A stretch of 64,000 nt of DNA, from positions 1 to 64,000 of the forward strand of contig CAKSGV010000008.1 in NCBI GenBank assembly GCA_934454845.1, written 5' to 3'. The translations under genes were made by a program, and so were the position numbers. This document shows, in pieces, positions 1 to 7,943 of the stretch. Source of the DNA: an uncultured Eubacteriales bacterium (GTDB lineage: Bacteria; Bacillota; Clostridia; Oscillospirales; Acutalibacteraceae). A model generated the notes under the pieces. The model made no database searches. It saw only the letters and a program-made list of their open reading frames with translations, and was not told where the DNA came from. Each line of letters starts with the position of its first letter. The first letter of the stretch is position 1.

Positions 1-23
1 GAAAATTCGGTCCGATTTTCCAA

Positions 24-60
24 CAAAGCAGGTTGTATCGCTTAAATACAACCCGCTTTG
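24..60. other. Inverted repeat at the left window edge
   Basis: Two 15-nt arms (24-38 and 46-60) pair with a single A/C mismatch around a short AT-rich loop. No T-run follows on the plus strand. It lies just before a second, terminator-like hairpin, so it may be part of the 3' region of a gene left of the window. Confidence 0.4.
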
Positions 61-72
61 TCTACAGTCTGA

Positions 73-111
73 AATGAAGGAGTTTCTTTTAGAAACTCCT
101 TCATTTTTTAT
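73..111 (+). terminator. Rho-independent terminator of an off-window plus-strand gene
   Basis: Perfect 15-bp arms (73-87 and 91-105) with a 3-nt loop are followed on the plus strand by a run of T. There is no T-run in the other direction, so it suits a plus-strand gene left of the window better than the minus-strand ABC gene that ends at 112. Confidence 0.65.
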
Positions 112-2862
112 TTATTTTTCCCTTATAGCATCGATAGGTCTTTTAGACGCGATCTTTTTAACAGGAATATAGCTTGCTATAAATGCTACCAAAATACTTA
201 CAACGAGCAGCAATGCTATCTGCCTTATTCCGAATGAAAGAATTGTCACAAGTATTCCGTAATTCTTTCTTAAAATCCCGTTTAACACTATAGTTACTAT
301 CATTACGCCTATTGAAGACAAGATGAAGTTTATCCCTGCTATAATCGCGCTTTCGGAGAAGAAAATTCTGAAAACATCGTTGCTTCTTGAACCGATGGCT
401 CTTAAAATGCCTATGTCTTTTTTCTTGTAATTTATACTGGTTGCAATGAAGTTGGAAAGCATGATCGAAGCAAAAACAGCAAATCCAATACCTATCCAGA
501 AGAATGTTTTTGAGAGTGTTTTAAGCATATCGTTAATGCCGTCAAGCTCAAATGAAACGGAATTCTGCAAAGGATATTTAACATTTCCTCCCGACTCATA
601 GCAATATTTTACCGCACTCTGAACAGTTTTAAAATCACTTGAAAGATGACCTACGGCATAGCCGAATCCATTGTCATTTTTATCGCACAAAAGATCGATA
701 ACTTTTTCATTTACAATAAGCGAAGATGAAAGATAGTTAAGCTTATCGTTCGACGGAATAATACCAACAATTTTAAACTTACTGTTTAATCCGATTTTTG
801 TAAAAGCATTCTGTTGTTCTTTCTGATCGTCGTTTTTTATAAGATTGCACCAGGAGTCAAGCTCGGGAAGCTTTGATGCGATTATATTTCCGTTATCATC
901 ATAAAAGTTTGAATTTTCATCACTTAAATTAAGCGCACCTTCATAAACGACTATTTCGTTATCCGAAAGTTCTGTCTTTGCGCCGTTTACCCATTTTATC
1001 TTGCTTTTATCAATTTTATCGAGCGAAGTTAGATAATCGGGGTTTACTCCGAATCCTGAATTTTCATTATTAAGACCGAAATATCCCAGGTTTATCTTGT
1101 TTATCGGTGTTCTTTTTCCTATTATATCGTAAAGCTTTGCAGTGCCGACCATTGCTACGGAAGAATAACTGCTGGAAGTCGAAGAAATAAATTCATTGTA
1201 AAGTATATAATCGATAACCTTATCGGCTTTTGACTTATTTTTCACCTTTACTGCAAGTCTTTCATATCTCGAAATATCAAAATTGGTGTCAATAATTCCG
1301 GTAACCGTGTATTTTTCGCCGTTTAAAGTAATGGTTTTACCTATAAGATCCTCAAAAATATTTATCGGCTGATAAACTAAAACTTCTTCCCCTTTGGCGT
1401 TTTTGATTTTTGTTCCGTCGGTATATTCGGTCCGTTTGAAAACTTCGAATATATATTTGCTTACTGCAATTTCGTTTTTGTTTTCAACGGGCAAAGCTCC
1501 GCAAACAAGCTTATAACCGAATTCATCAAGAGTTTTTTGATTTATTTCGCCGAATCCGCTGAAATTTTTTGAATAAATGTCATAATCGGTTTCTGTGGTT
1601 CTTTTATCGGGATTAGTATTTTGCTCAAAGCTAAACCCACTGCCCGCAGTATAAACCCCGTGCATATTTATCCCTGTTTTTGAAGAAAGCTTTAAAATAT
1701 CTTCTGAATTAAGATTAAAGCCGGAACTCCAATAATTTTTTGAAAGCTTAAGCTCTTTTGCCACAGAAAGGTAATCGATATTAGAATCGATAAGCGATTT
1801 TGTGCAGGTCTTAATATGATTGTATGAGCCGAATGTATCCGCAAGACCGAAAAGACCGAAAGCTATGCAGGATAATAAAATCGTTACAACAAGCCTGAAT
1901 TTTTTATGTTTTAATCCTCCTGCACCTATCTTAACAGCGTTTTTCATAGGCAGGCGCGATTTTATAAGCTTAAATCCGCCTGATGTTACGGGAATCTTGC
2001 TTTCATCGGTTTTAACAAACTTTGAAGAAGCGCCCGATTTATTGACTGTGAGCTTGACCTCGCCTTTTGCCACCTTATCAAGGTAATCGTTTATTAAAAC
2101 TCTGTCTTCTTCCGTAAGCCTGTAGTCCTTAGCTATTTTAATTCCTTCGGAAGAAAATTCAAGGTTTTCTGTTTTTTCAATTTCGTTTTCATTAAGCTCA
2201 ACGTCGCTTATGATGTGACCGTCTGAAAGCTCTATAATTCTGTTTGCATACTTCTCGGCGAATTCCCTGTCATGAGAAACGACAATAACAAGCTTAGTTG
2301 CGGAAAGCTTTTTAAGGGTATCAAAAACCTGTTTTCCTGTATTCGAGTCAAGCGCTCCCGTCGGCTCGTCTGCCATAATTATTTCAGGCTTTTTAACAAG
2401 CGCTCTCGCAATGGCTACTCTCTGCTTCTGACCGCCCGAAAGCTCGTTTGGTTTTCTTGAGCCCATTCCCTCAAGATCGACCTGCTTTAAAATTTCATTT
2501 ATTTCTTTATTGGTAGCTTTTTTGCCCTGAAGTTCCATAGAAAGCGCGATATTTGCGCCGACGGTGAAATCATCAAGCACATTGTATTCCTGAAAGATAA
2601 AGCCGACATAGGTATTTCTGTAAGAATCAAAATGCTTCTGCTTGAAATTACCCGAGCTTACGCCCTTTATTCTTATCTCGCCCGAATCGTATTTATCAAG
2701 GCCTCCGAGAACATTTAAAAGAGTCGATTTTCCGCTGCCCGATTTTCCGAGAAGAAACACCATTCCTTTTTCGGGAAATCTAATGCTAACATTATCGAGC
2801 GCTTTTACAGGCACGCCTTTTTTGATTTTATAGATTTTTGAAAGATTAACAGCTTCTAACAT
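112..2862 (-). CDS. MacB-like ABC transporter, ATPase-permease fusion
   Basis: A 916-residue fusion of an ABC ATPase and an FtsX-type permease. Residues 1 to about 220 carry Walker A (GKSGSGKST, 39-47), the signature LSGGQKQR and Walker B followed by EPTGALDSNTG, as in the LolD/MacB/BceA class. A linker leads to a membrane segment near residue 325, then a large extracytoplasmic domain, then three C-terminal membrane helices in an FtsX domain. This is the four-helix MacB topology, used in this family for peptide or antibiotic export or mechanotransmission. The ATG follows a strong GGAGG site. It lies downstream of an amidase and a two-component system, which suggests an envelope-stress or antimicrobial-peptide response. 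The substrate cannot be read from the sequence. Confidence 0.9.
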   Translation of the reverse strand: MLEAVNLSKIYKIKKGVPVKALDNVSIRFPEKGMVFLLGKSGSGKSTLLNVLGGLDKYDSGEIRIKGVSSGNFKQKHFDSYRNTYVGFIFQEYNVLDDFTVGANIALSMELQGKKATNKEINEILKQVDLEGMGSRKPNELSGGQKQRVAIARALVKKPEIIMADEPTGALDSNTGKQVFDTLKKLSATKLVIVVSHDREFAEKYANRIIELSDGHIISDVELNENEIEKTENLEFSSEGIKIAKDYRLTEEDRVLINDYLDKVAKGEVKLTVNKSGASSKFVKTDESKIPVTSGGFKLIKSRLPMKNAVKIGAGGLKHKKFRLVVTILLSCIAFGLFGLADTFGSYNHIKTCTKSLIDSNIDYLSVAKELKLSKNYWSSGFNLNSEDILKLSSKTGINMHGVYTAGSGFSFEQNTNPDKRTTETDYDIYSKNFSGFGEINQKTLDEFGYKLVCGALPVENKNEIAVSKYIFEVFKRTEYTDGTKIKNAKGEEVLVYQPINIFEDLIGKTITLNGEKYTVTGIIDTNFDISRYERLAVKVKNKSKADKVIDYILYNEFISSTSSSYSSVAMVGTAKLYDIIGKRTPINKINLGYFGLNNENSGFGVNPDYLTSLDKIDKSKIKWVNGAKTELSDNEIVVYEGALNLSDENSNFYDDNGNIIASKLPELDSWCNLIKNDDQKEQQNAFTKIGLNSKFKIVGIIPSNDKLNYLSSSLIVNEKVIDLLCDKNDNGFGYAVGHLSSDFKTVQSAVKYCYESGGNVKYPLQNSVSFELDGINDMLKTLSKTFFWIGIGFAVFASIMLSNFIATSINYKKKDIGILRAIGSRSNDVFRIFFSESAIIAGINFILSSIGVMIVTIVLNGILRKNYGILVTILSFGIRQIALLLVVSILVAFIASYIPVKKIASKRPIDAIREK

Positions 2863-2917
2863 AATTATCCTCCGATCAAATTCGTTCCAACCGTTCTATA
2901 TCAAATAGTACAGTTAT

Positions 2918-2946
2918 AAGATAACATAATTCCATTAAATAGTCAA
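2918..2946 (-). promoter_or_regulatory. SigA-type promoter for the ABC transporter
   Basis: On the minus strand TTGACT and TATCTT are separated by 17 bp, about 60 bp upstream of the ABC start. It suggests the transporter can be transcribed apart from the upstream amidase. Confidence 0.55.
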
Positions 2947-2955
2947 GACCTTTTT

Positions 2956-3636
2956 TTATTTTTTTGAAAGATTTTCCTTTATATCCGCTTTAAGCGTAAC
3001 CCATGCGCTTTCATTATTTACATAATATAAGGGGCAAAGCTTCCCTGTGATATCGTAATGGCGGATCACATCGTTTTCGTCAAGGCCTGTTTTTTCGAGC
3101 AGCCAGGCAGTTAGCTTTATCAGCGAATCATAGGTCTGATCGTTAAACTTGCCCGTTTTATCAGGGTGGCAGACTTCTATCGAAATAGTATCTTTATTCC
3201 TGTTGTTACTTGCGGCGGATTTTTCATCGAGCGGAACGCACTGAATTACTTCGCCGTTTAATCCTATAACAAAATGAGAGCTTACTTCCGTGTCCGGCTT
3301 ATCATAATAATCTCTGTTGTTCTGTGCGGTGGTATTCGGATTTCCCACATAGTGGATTACTATATTTTTTATATCCGTAAGTTTTGTTCCCGTTCTGGCA
3401 GTATTATGAATATGTATTATCTGAGAATCGACATATTCTGGCAGTTCCGCATTTTTTAATTCGGTTATCCTGTTTTTAGCCTCTTCGCGGCTCTTTTTTT
3501 CGATTCTGCCGGATAAAAAGCTTTTAAAAAGCATTGTACCGCTCACAATCATAAATACGAACATCAGAAAAATAATAAATCTTCTAAGTATTATTTTTCT
3601 TCTTTTTTTTCTTTTGATATAAGTCTGTCTTTCCAT
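2956..3636 (-). CDS. Membrane-anchored N-acetylmuramoyl-L-alanine amidase (Amidase_2 family)
   Basis: 226 residues: a very basic N-terminus, one membrane helix (about 17-40), a charged stretch, then an Amidase_2/PGRP domain. The zinc-ligand pattern is visible as IVIHYVG near the start of the domain, SHFVIGLNG in the middle, and HYDITGKLCP near the end. The family cleaves the lactyl-L-alanine bond of peptidoglycan. The helix would hold it on the outer face of the membrane. It begins 9 nt after the histidine kinase stop and has only a weak ribosome site, so coupling to the kinase is likely. Its place between a two-component system and an ABC transporter points to cell-wall remodelling under that system's control. 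Confidence 0.85.
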   Translation of the reverse strand: MERQTYIKRKKRRKIILRRFIIFLMFVFMIVSGTMLFKSFLSGRIEKKSREEAKNRITELKNAELPEYVDSQIIHIHNTARTGTKLTDIKNIVIHYVGNPNTTAQNNRDYYDKPDTEVSSHFVIGLNGEVIQCVPLDEKSAASNNRNKDTISIEVCHPDKTGKFNDQTYDSLIKLTAWLLEKTGLDENDVIRHYDITGKLCPLYYVNNESAWVTLKADIKENLSKK

Positions 3637-3644
3637 AATAATTA

Positions 3645-5528
3645 TCAGTCTTTTCTGTCAAATTCCAAAATCACTTTAAAAAGGTCGCCGTCGGTTTTAA
3701 TAATAAGCTTTCCGTTCTGAAGTTCTGTTAAACTTTTAGCTATAGAAAGACCTAATCCGCTGCCTTCGGTGTTTCTTGAAGTATCGCCTCTTACAAATCT
3801 TTCGGTTAAATCGCTGTCAGCGATATCAAGCTTTTGAGAAGATATATTTTTAAATGTTATATATACCTTATCCTCTTCTTTTACCTCAAGATAAACCCTT
3901 GTATTATTAAGAGAATATTTGCAGATGTTGGTAGTCAGGTTTTCAAAAACCCTCCAAAGATATCTGCCGTCTGCTAAAATTTTCACGGGATTTTCGGGAA
4001 TTTTAACTATCGGAGTAAGCCCTGCCGAATTGAATTTTTCGCTGAATTCCCCTACTGTCTGATTTAAAAGAACTCCCACTTCGCATTCTGTCAGCTCGAC
4101 TTTGATATTACCCGTGGAAGCTTTAGAAGCCTCCACAAGATCGACTATGAGCTTTTTTAGCCTGTTTGACTGTCGGTCAAGCACCCCTGTATATTCCTTT
4201 ATCTTTTCGTTTTCCGTGTTTTCTTTTTTAATAAGATCAACATAGTTTATTATAGAAGTAAGAGGCGTTTTGATATCGTGCGAAACATTGGTGATAAGCT
4301 CGGTTTTAAATCTTTCGCTTTTCAGTTTTTCATTCACTGCAAGCGAAGCCGCGGCATTGATATTGTTAAGATAATCGCAGAATTCCTTAAAATCGGGCGG
4401 CATTTTTTCAGAATTTATTTTGCTTTCAAAATCGCCGTCTGCCATAAGCTTTCCGCCGCACTTTATCTTTTTAAGGCAAATGCTGATATAAACGGCAAAA
4501 ACCGCTAATACCGCGAATAAAAGCATTGAAGCGAATATGAAAAATCCTGCCGAATAAGCCGCAAAACTTATCATCGCCGCGATAAAGAGATAAACTCCGC
4601 AAATAAGTATTCCGGCAACCGTCTTTTTAACTACGGACATATTTTTTATTATAAACCAAAGGAAAGAAAACAGCTTTTTTAATTTTTTAAATATAAAGGC
4701 AAGAACGATATAAATAACATTGTTTTTGATGATAGTTTTTGTCTTTATTCTTGTAACCATTGACAAAACCGCCGCAAAAAAGCTGAAATAAAGAATAACC
4801 GCCGAAACCGCAAGTAATACATAATAAGCATATCCGTAGTTTGTTTCGGTTATGTCAAATATAATAAATGTTAATACAAGGTTTAGAAGAACGACTATAT
4901 CAAACGGTATTTTATCAAACCAATTGAGCAGTAAGCTGCCGTCGGGTCTTCTTCCCGCGGATAAACATAGGAAATAAAAAGATAGAATAAAGAGTATCAC
5001 GGATATTATTCCTATAAAATACACCGCATAGCGCAAAGTATATACTATTCCGCCTGTCTTTAATCTTAGCATCAGGCTCTGGGACATTTTAAAATCCTCG
5101 GCTGCATATACCGTGACATCTATAAGCCTCTTTGTATCGGCTTCAGGTTCCAGCTCTGTTTCATCCGATCCCGAGATATAATAAGTGGTAATATATCCGT
5201 ATTTTGCGAGATACTTTTCACCTTTATAATTTGAAAAAAGAAATTCTCCGTTTTCATCTTCAAGCGTGACATAAATTCCGTTAGTTTCGCAAAAATCATC
5301 AAGCTGAACCGTATCGTTAAATTCATAAATTTCAACTGCGCTTCCGCAATATTGGGATAGCTTTGATTCAAGGATACTAATCTCAATTTCGTCTTTCGAT
5401 TTAACATACATATCGCTGTCAACAGCGGCGAACGCCGCAACAACGCTTAAAAATGAAGAAAGAGCAAAAACAAAGGATAAAAATACCGTTAAAATTTTAA
5501 CAGCGGCATTTCCCATCAGTTTTTTCAT
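3645..5528 (-). CDS. Sensor histidine kinase
   Basis: About 627 residues. The N-terminus has one membrane helix, an extracytoplasmic region of about 120 residues, and then a multi-helix membrane block. The cytoplasmic part has a HisKA H-box (NVSHDIKTPL, His about 417), an N-box-like segment, and a clear G-box (GSGLGLSIAK), so it is a complete kinase. The regulator gene overlaps it: the TGA stop of the regulator sits in GTGATG. I chose the ATG at 5528 because AAAGGA is 9 nt upstream; GTG at 5531 is possible. The partner is the response regulator just upstream. The signal is unknown, but the neighbouring amidase and ABC exporter suggest envelope damage or a cationic peptide. Confidence 0.9.
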   Translation of the reverse strand: MKKLMGNAAVKILTVFLSFVFALSSFLSVVAAFAAVDSDMYVKSKDEIEISILESKLSQYCGSAVEIYEFNDTVQLDDFCETNGIYVTLEDENGEFLFSNYKGEKYLAKYGYITTYYISGSDETELEPEADTKRLIDVTVYAAEDFKMSQSLMLRLKTGGIVYTLRYAVYFIGIISVILFILSFYFLCLSAGRRPDGSLLLNWFDKIPFDIVVLLNLVLTFIIFDITETNYGYAYYVLLAVSAVILYFSFFAAVLSMVTRIKTKTIIKNNVIYIVLAFIFKKLKKLFSFLWFIIKNMSVVKKTVAGILICGVYLFIAAMISFAAYSAGFFIFASMLLFAVLAVFAVYISICLKKIKCGGKLMADGDFESKINSEKMPPDFKEFCDYLNNINAAASLAVNEKLKSERFKTELITNVSHDIKTPLTSIINYVDLIKKENTENEKIKEYTGVLDRQSNRLKKLIVDLVEASKASTGNIKVELTECEVGVLLNQTVGEFSEKFNSAGLTPIVKIPENPVKILADGRYLWRVFENLTTNICKYSLNNTRVYLEVKEEDKVYITFKNISSQKLDIADSDLTERFVRGDTSRNTEGSGLGLSIAKSLTELQNGKLIIKTDGDLFKVILEFDRKD

Positions 5529-6229
5529 CACTTCACATCCTTTTCAAATTTATATCCGTGCGCCCACACGACTTTAACATATCTCGGCTCCGCCGGGTTT
5601 ATCTCGATCTTTTCCCTTAAATGCCTTATATGCACGGCAACCGTGCTTTCAGCTCCTATCGGCTCGTCTTTCCAAACAGCCTCGTAAATCTCTTTGGGTG
5701 ATAATACCTTTCCCATGTTTTTCATAAGCAGTTTTAATATTTCGTATTCGGTGGGAGTAAGCGAAACCTCTTCCCCGTCGACGAATACCTGCTTTGAATT
5801 GTCGTCAAGCTTAACCGCTCCTATAATAATCGAATTATCCGATTTTATTTCCGCTCCGCCGCCGAGCATAAAAAACCGCCTTAACTGCGACCTTATCCTC
5901 GCTATTACTTCCACGGGGTTAAAAGGCTTTGTTATGTAATCGTCAGCCCCGATATTAAGACCTAATATCTTATCTGTATCCTCGCCTTTTGCCGTTAATA
6001 GAATAACGGGAATATTTGATATCTGCCTGATTTTAAGCATAGCCGTGATACCATCGGTTTCAGGCATCATTATATCCATAAGCACTAAATGGATTTCATT
6101 GTTTTTAACAGTTTCAATGGCCTGCGTTCCGTTTTCCGCCTCGAATATCTTATATCCTTCCGCCTCTAAATATATTTTAAGAGCCGATACTATATCGCGC
6201 TCATCATCACAAACAAGAATGTTATACAT
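5528..6229 (-). CDS. OmpR-family response regulator
   Basis: 233 residues: receiver domain (1-120) with the acidic pair DD near residue 8, phospho-acceptor Asp52 in LVLMDIMMP, the Thr of VILLTA and the Lys of DDYITKPF, then an OmpR/PhoB winged helix (about 135-230). It is first in the operon with the kinase and overlaps it by a few bases. The start follows GAGGGTGAGGAA. Upstream are an extended -10 promoter and an 11-bp-spaced direct repeat that could be its own binding site, which suggests autoregulation. Confidence 0.93.
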   Translation of the reverse strand: MYNILVCDDERDIVSALKIYLEAEGYKIFEAENGTQAIETVKNNEIHLVLMDIMMPETDGITAMLKIRQISNIPVILLTAKGEDTDKILGLNIGADDYITKPFNPVEVIARIRSQLRRFFMLGGGAEIKSDNSIIIGAVKLDDNSKQVFVDGEEVSLTPTEYEILKLLMKNMGKVLSPKEIYEAVWKDEPIGAESTVAVHIRHLREKIEINPAEPRYVKVVWAHGYKFEKDVK

Positions 6230-6248
6230 TTCCTCACCCTCCGATAAA

Positions 6249-6257
6249 ATTATATCA
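6249..6257 (-). promoter_or_regulatory. Extended -10 promoter of the two-component operon
   Basis: On the minus strand TGATATAAT, an extended -10 element, lies about 20 bp upstream of the regulator start. The -35 region is weak. Confidence 0.5.
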
Positions 6258-6288
6258 AACCGAACTTTAAAAATAAAGTGGTAAATCT

Positions 6289-6306
6289 TTTAAGAATTCT
6301 TTAAGA
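6289..6306. promoter_or_regulatory. Candidate response-regulator site (direct repeat TTTAAGA)
   Basis: TTTAAGA occurs at 6289-6295 and again at 6300-6306, exactly 11 bp apart start to start. OmpR/PhoB-family regulators typically bind direct repeats of about one helical turn. The repeat lies between the divergent regulator and recombinase promoters. Confidence 0.45.
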
Positions 6307-6335
6307 TTGAAAAAAGTGCGGAATAGTGGTATATT
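6307..6335 (+). promoter_or_regulatory. SigA-type promoter for the recombinase gene
   Basis: TTGAAA and TATATT are separated by 17 bp. The ATG at 6365 follows 29 bp later with a GGAG ribosome site. Confidence 0.65.
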
Positions 6336-6364
6336 ATAGATAAGATTTTTTTACGGAGAAAAAA

Positions 6365-7360
6365 ATGAAACACGAAATACTTTTGTCATCACCCCCGATA
6401 ATAAGAGATTTTCTTACATATAATGAAACCATTAAGGGTAAATCCGCCCTTTCTGTAGAAGAATATTACCGCGATTTAAGAACATTTTTCAGATACTTGC
6501 TGTTAGTCCGCGGCAAGGCGGATAAAAACACGCCGTTTAATAAAATAAAAATAGATTATGTCGATGCTGAGCTGATAAGATCAGTTACTATATCCGATCT
6601 TTATGCTTTTATAGTTTTCTGTAAAAATGAGCGTGGAAATAATGCCGCAACAAGAGCCAGAAAAACTTCTACTCTGCGAATTTTCTTCAAATACCTGACA
6701 AATCAGATACACCTGCTCGAAGTAAACCCCGCCGAAATGCTCGACTCCCCCAAGGTCAAATCAGGGCTTCCTAAACACTTGACTTTAGAGGACTCTTTGG
6801 AGCTGTTAAACGCGGTAGACGGTCCTTATAAAGAAAGAGATTATTGTATCCTCACGCTTTTTTTAAACTGCGGAATGCGACTTTCCGAACTTTGCGGAAT
6901 AAATTTAAGCGATATCAGGTCCGATAATACTTTAAGACTTCTCGGAAAAGGCAATAAGGAAAGAATAGTATATTTAAATGACGCCTGCCTCGACGCAATA
7001 AAGAAGTATATGGCTGTAAGGCCTAACGATTCAATAGTAATAACAGATAAAAACGCTCTTTTTATAAGCCGGTTTAACCGCAGGATAAGCAATAAAACTG
7101 TTCAGCATATCGTTAAAACTTATTTAAATAAGGCAAACCTCGGCGGTATGGGATTTTCAACCCATAAATTAAGGCATACCGCCGCAACGCTTATGTATCA
7201 GCACGGCCACGTCGATATAAGAGTGTTAAAGGATATTCTCGGCCACGCAAACTTAGGCACTACGCAGATATATACTCATATTTCAGATGAGCAGGTCAAA
7301 ACGGCTATCGAAGCAAACCCTTTAAGTAAGGTTAAAGCGAAAGAAAAAAGTAAGTTTTAA
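6365..7360 (+). CDS. Tyrosine recombinase, XerC/XerD type
   Basis: 331 residues: an N-terminal SAM-like DNA-binding domain (about 10-120) and a C-terminal catalytic domain. Visible catalytic elements are the first Arg in NCGMRLSELCGI, the Lys in LLGKGNKERIVYL, the HKLRHTAAT box, the HxxLGH-like GHANLGTTQ and the nucleophile Tyr in TQIYTHI. Length and layout match XerC/XerD chromosome-dimer resolvases. It has its own promoter and no attachment sites, excisionase or phage genes beside it, so a housekeeping Xer role is likelier than an integrase, but this cannot be proved here. Confidence 0.85.
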   Translation: MKHEILLSSPPIIRDFLTYNETIKGKSALSVEEYYRDLRTFFRYLLLVRGKADKNTPFNKIKIDYVDAELIRSVTISDLYAFIVFCKNERGNNAATRARKTSTLRIFFKYLTNQIHLLEVNPAEMLDSPKVKSGLPKHLTLEDSLELLNAVDGPYKERDYCILTLFLNCGMRLSELCGINLSDIRSDNTLRLLGKGNKERIVYLNDACLDAIKKYMAVRPNDSIVITDKNALFISRFNRRISNKTVQHIVKTYLNKANLGGMGFSTHKLRHTAATLMYQHGHVDIRVLKDILGHANLGTTQIYTHISDEQVKTAIEANPLSKVKAKEKSKF

Positions 7361-7401
7361 GTTTATTTAAATTAAAACTTCATCACATTCGGAGATAAAA
7401 T

Positions 7402-7885
7402 ATGACTGAAATTCACCCCATTCCCCCGCTCTATTCAAAAAATTCGGAAATTCTTATATTAGGCAGTTTTCCCTCTGTTAAATCACGGGAAAACGAATTC
7501 TTTTACGCCCACCCTCAAAATAGATTCTGGAAAGTATTAAGCGCTGTTTTTAATTCCCCGCTGCCGCAAAATACAGACGAAAAAAAGGAGCTTGTTTTAA
7601 AAAAACAAGCTCGCACTTTTTGATGTTATAAAGCAGTGTGATATAAAAGGCTCCGGCGATTCGACTATTAAAAATGTCATTCCTAACGATTTAAGCCCTA
7701 TCCTTGATAATTCGGATATCAAAAAGATAATTTTAAACGGCAAAACCGCCGAAAAATATTATAAAAAATATTTATCGCCCGTTATAAATATCGATTATGT
7801 AACTCTCCCCTCCACCTCGCCTGCCAACGCCGCATATTCTCTCGACCGGCTAATAGAAGAGTGGAAAGAATTTATAAGAAAATAA
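7402..7885 (+). pseudogene. DNA-deoxyinosine/uracil-DNA glycosylase, frameshifted
   Basis: The first frame (7402-7623) begins with the family signature LILGSFPSVKSRE and HPQNRFWKVL, then stops early. The next frame continues without a gap in similarity: LFDVIKQCDIKGSGDSTIKN, then a TLPSTSPANAAYS motif, ending at TAA 7883-7885. Removing one A from the A7 run at 7599-7605 joins them into about 160 residues, the normal size for this UDG-superfamily enzyme, which removes damaged bases from DNA. The A7 run lies inside a perfect 11-bp inverted repeat (7588-7598/7602-7612). This is either a real loss of function, a slip-prone site, or a homopolymer sequence error. Confidence 0.8.
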
Positions 7886-7891
7886 AATAAG

Positions 7892-7930
7892 CAGCTTCCT
7901 ATGTTTAATCTAAACACAAGAAGCTGTTTT
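7892..7930. terminator. Hairpin between convergent genes
   Basis: Arms CAGCTT/AAGCTG with an inner TGTTTA/TAAACA stem are followed by TTTTAG on the plus strand and T-rich sequence on the minus strand. It lies between the convergent glycosylase and spoIVA genes. Confidence 0.55.
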
Positions 7931-7943
7931 AGTTATATTAAAT

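Noticed and set aside
1820..2833. Open reading frames on the plus strand inside the ABC transporter, and similar ones opposite most genes
   Set aside because: They lie fully opposite strong protein-family matches, lack ribosome sites and show no recognisable domains; they are shadows of the real frames.
6365..7360. Integrase of a mobile element
   Set aside because: No attachment repeats, excisionase or phage genes lie beside it, and length and motifs fit chromosomal XerC/XerD.
7588..7612. Programmed -1 ribosomal frameshift in the DNA glycosylase
   Set aside because: The shift needed to join the halves is +1 (or -2), so the A-rich run cannot serve as a standard -1 slippery site. Transcript slippage or error is more likely.
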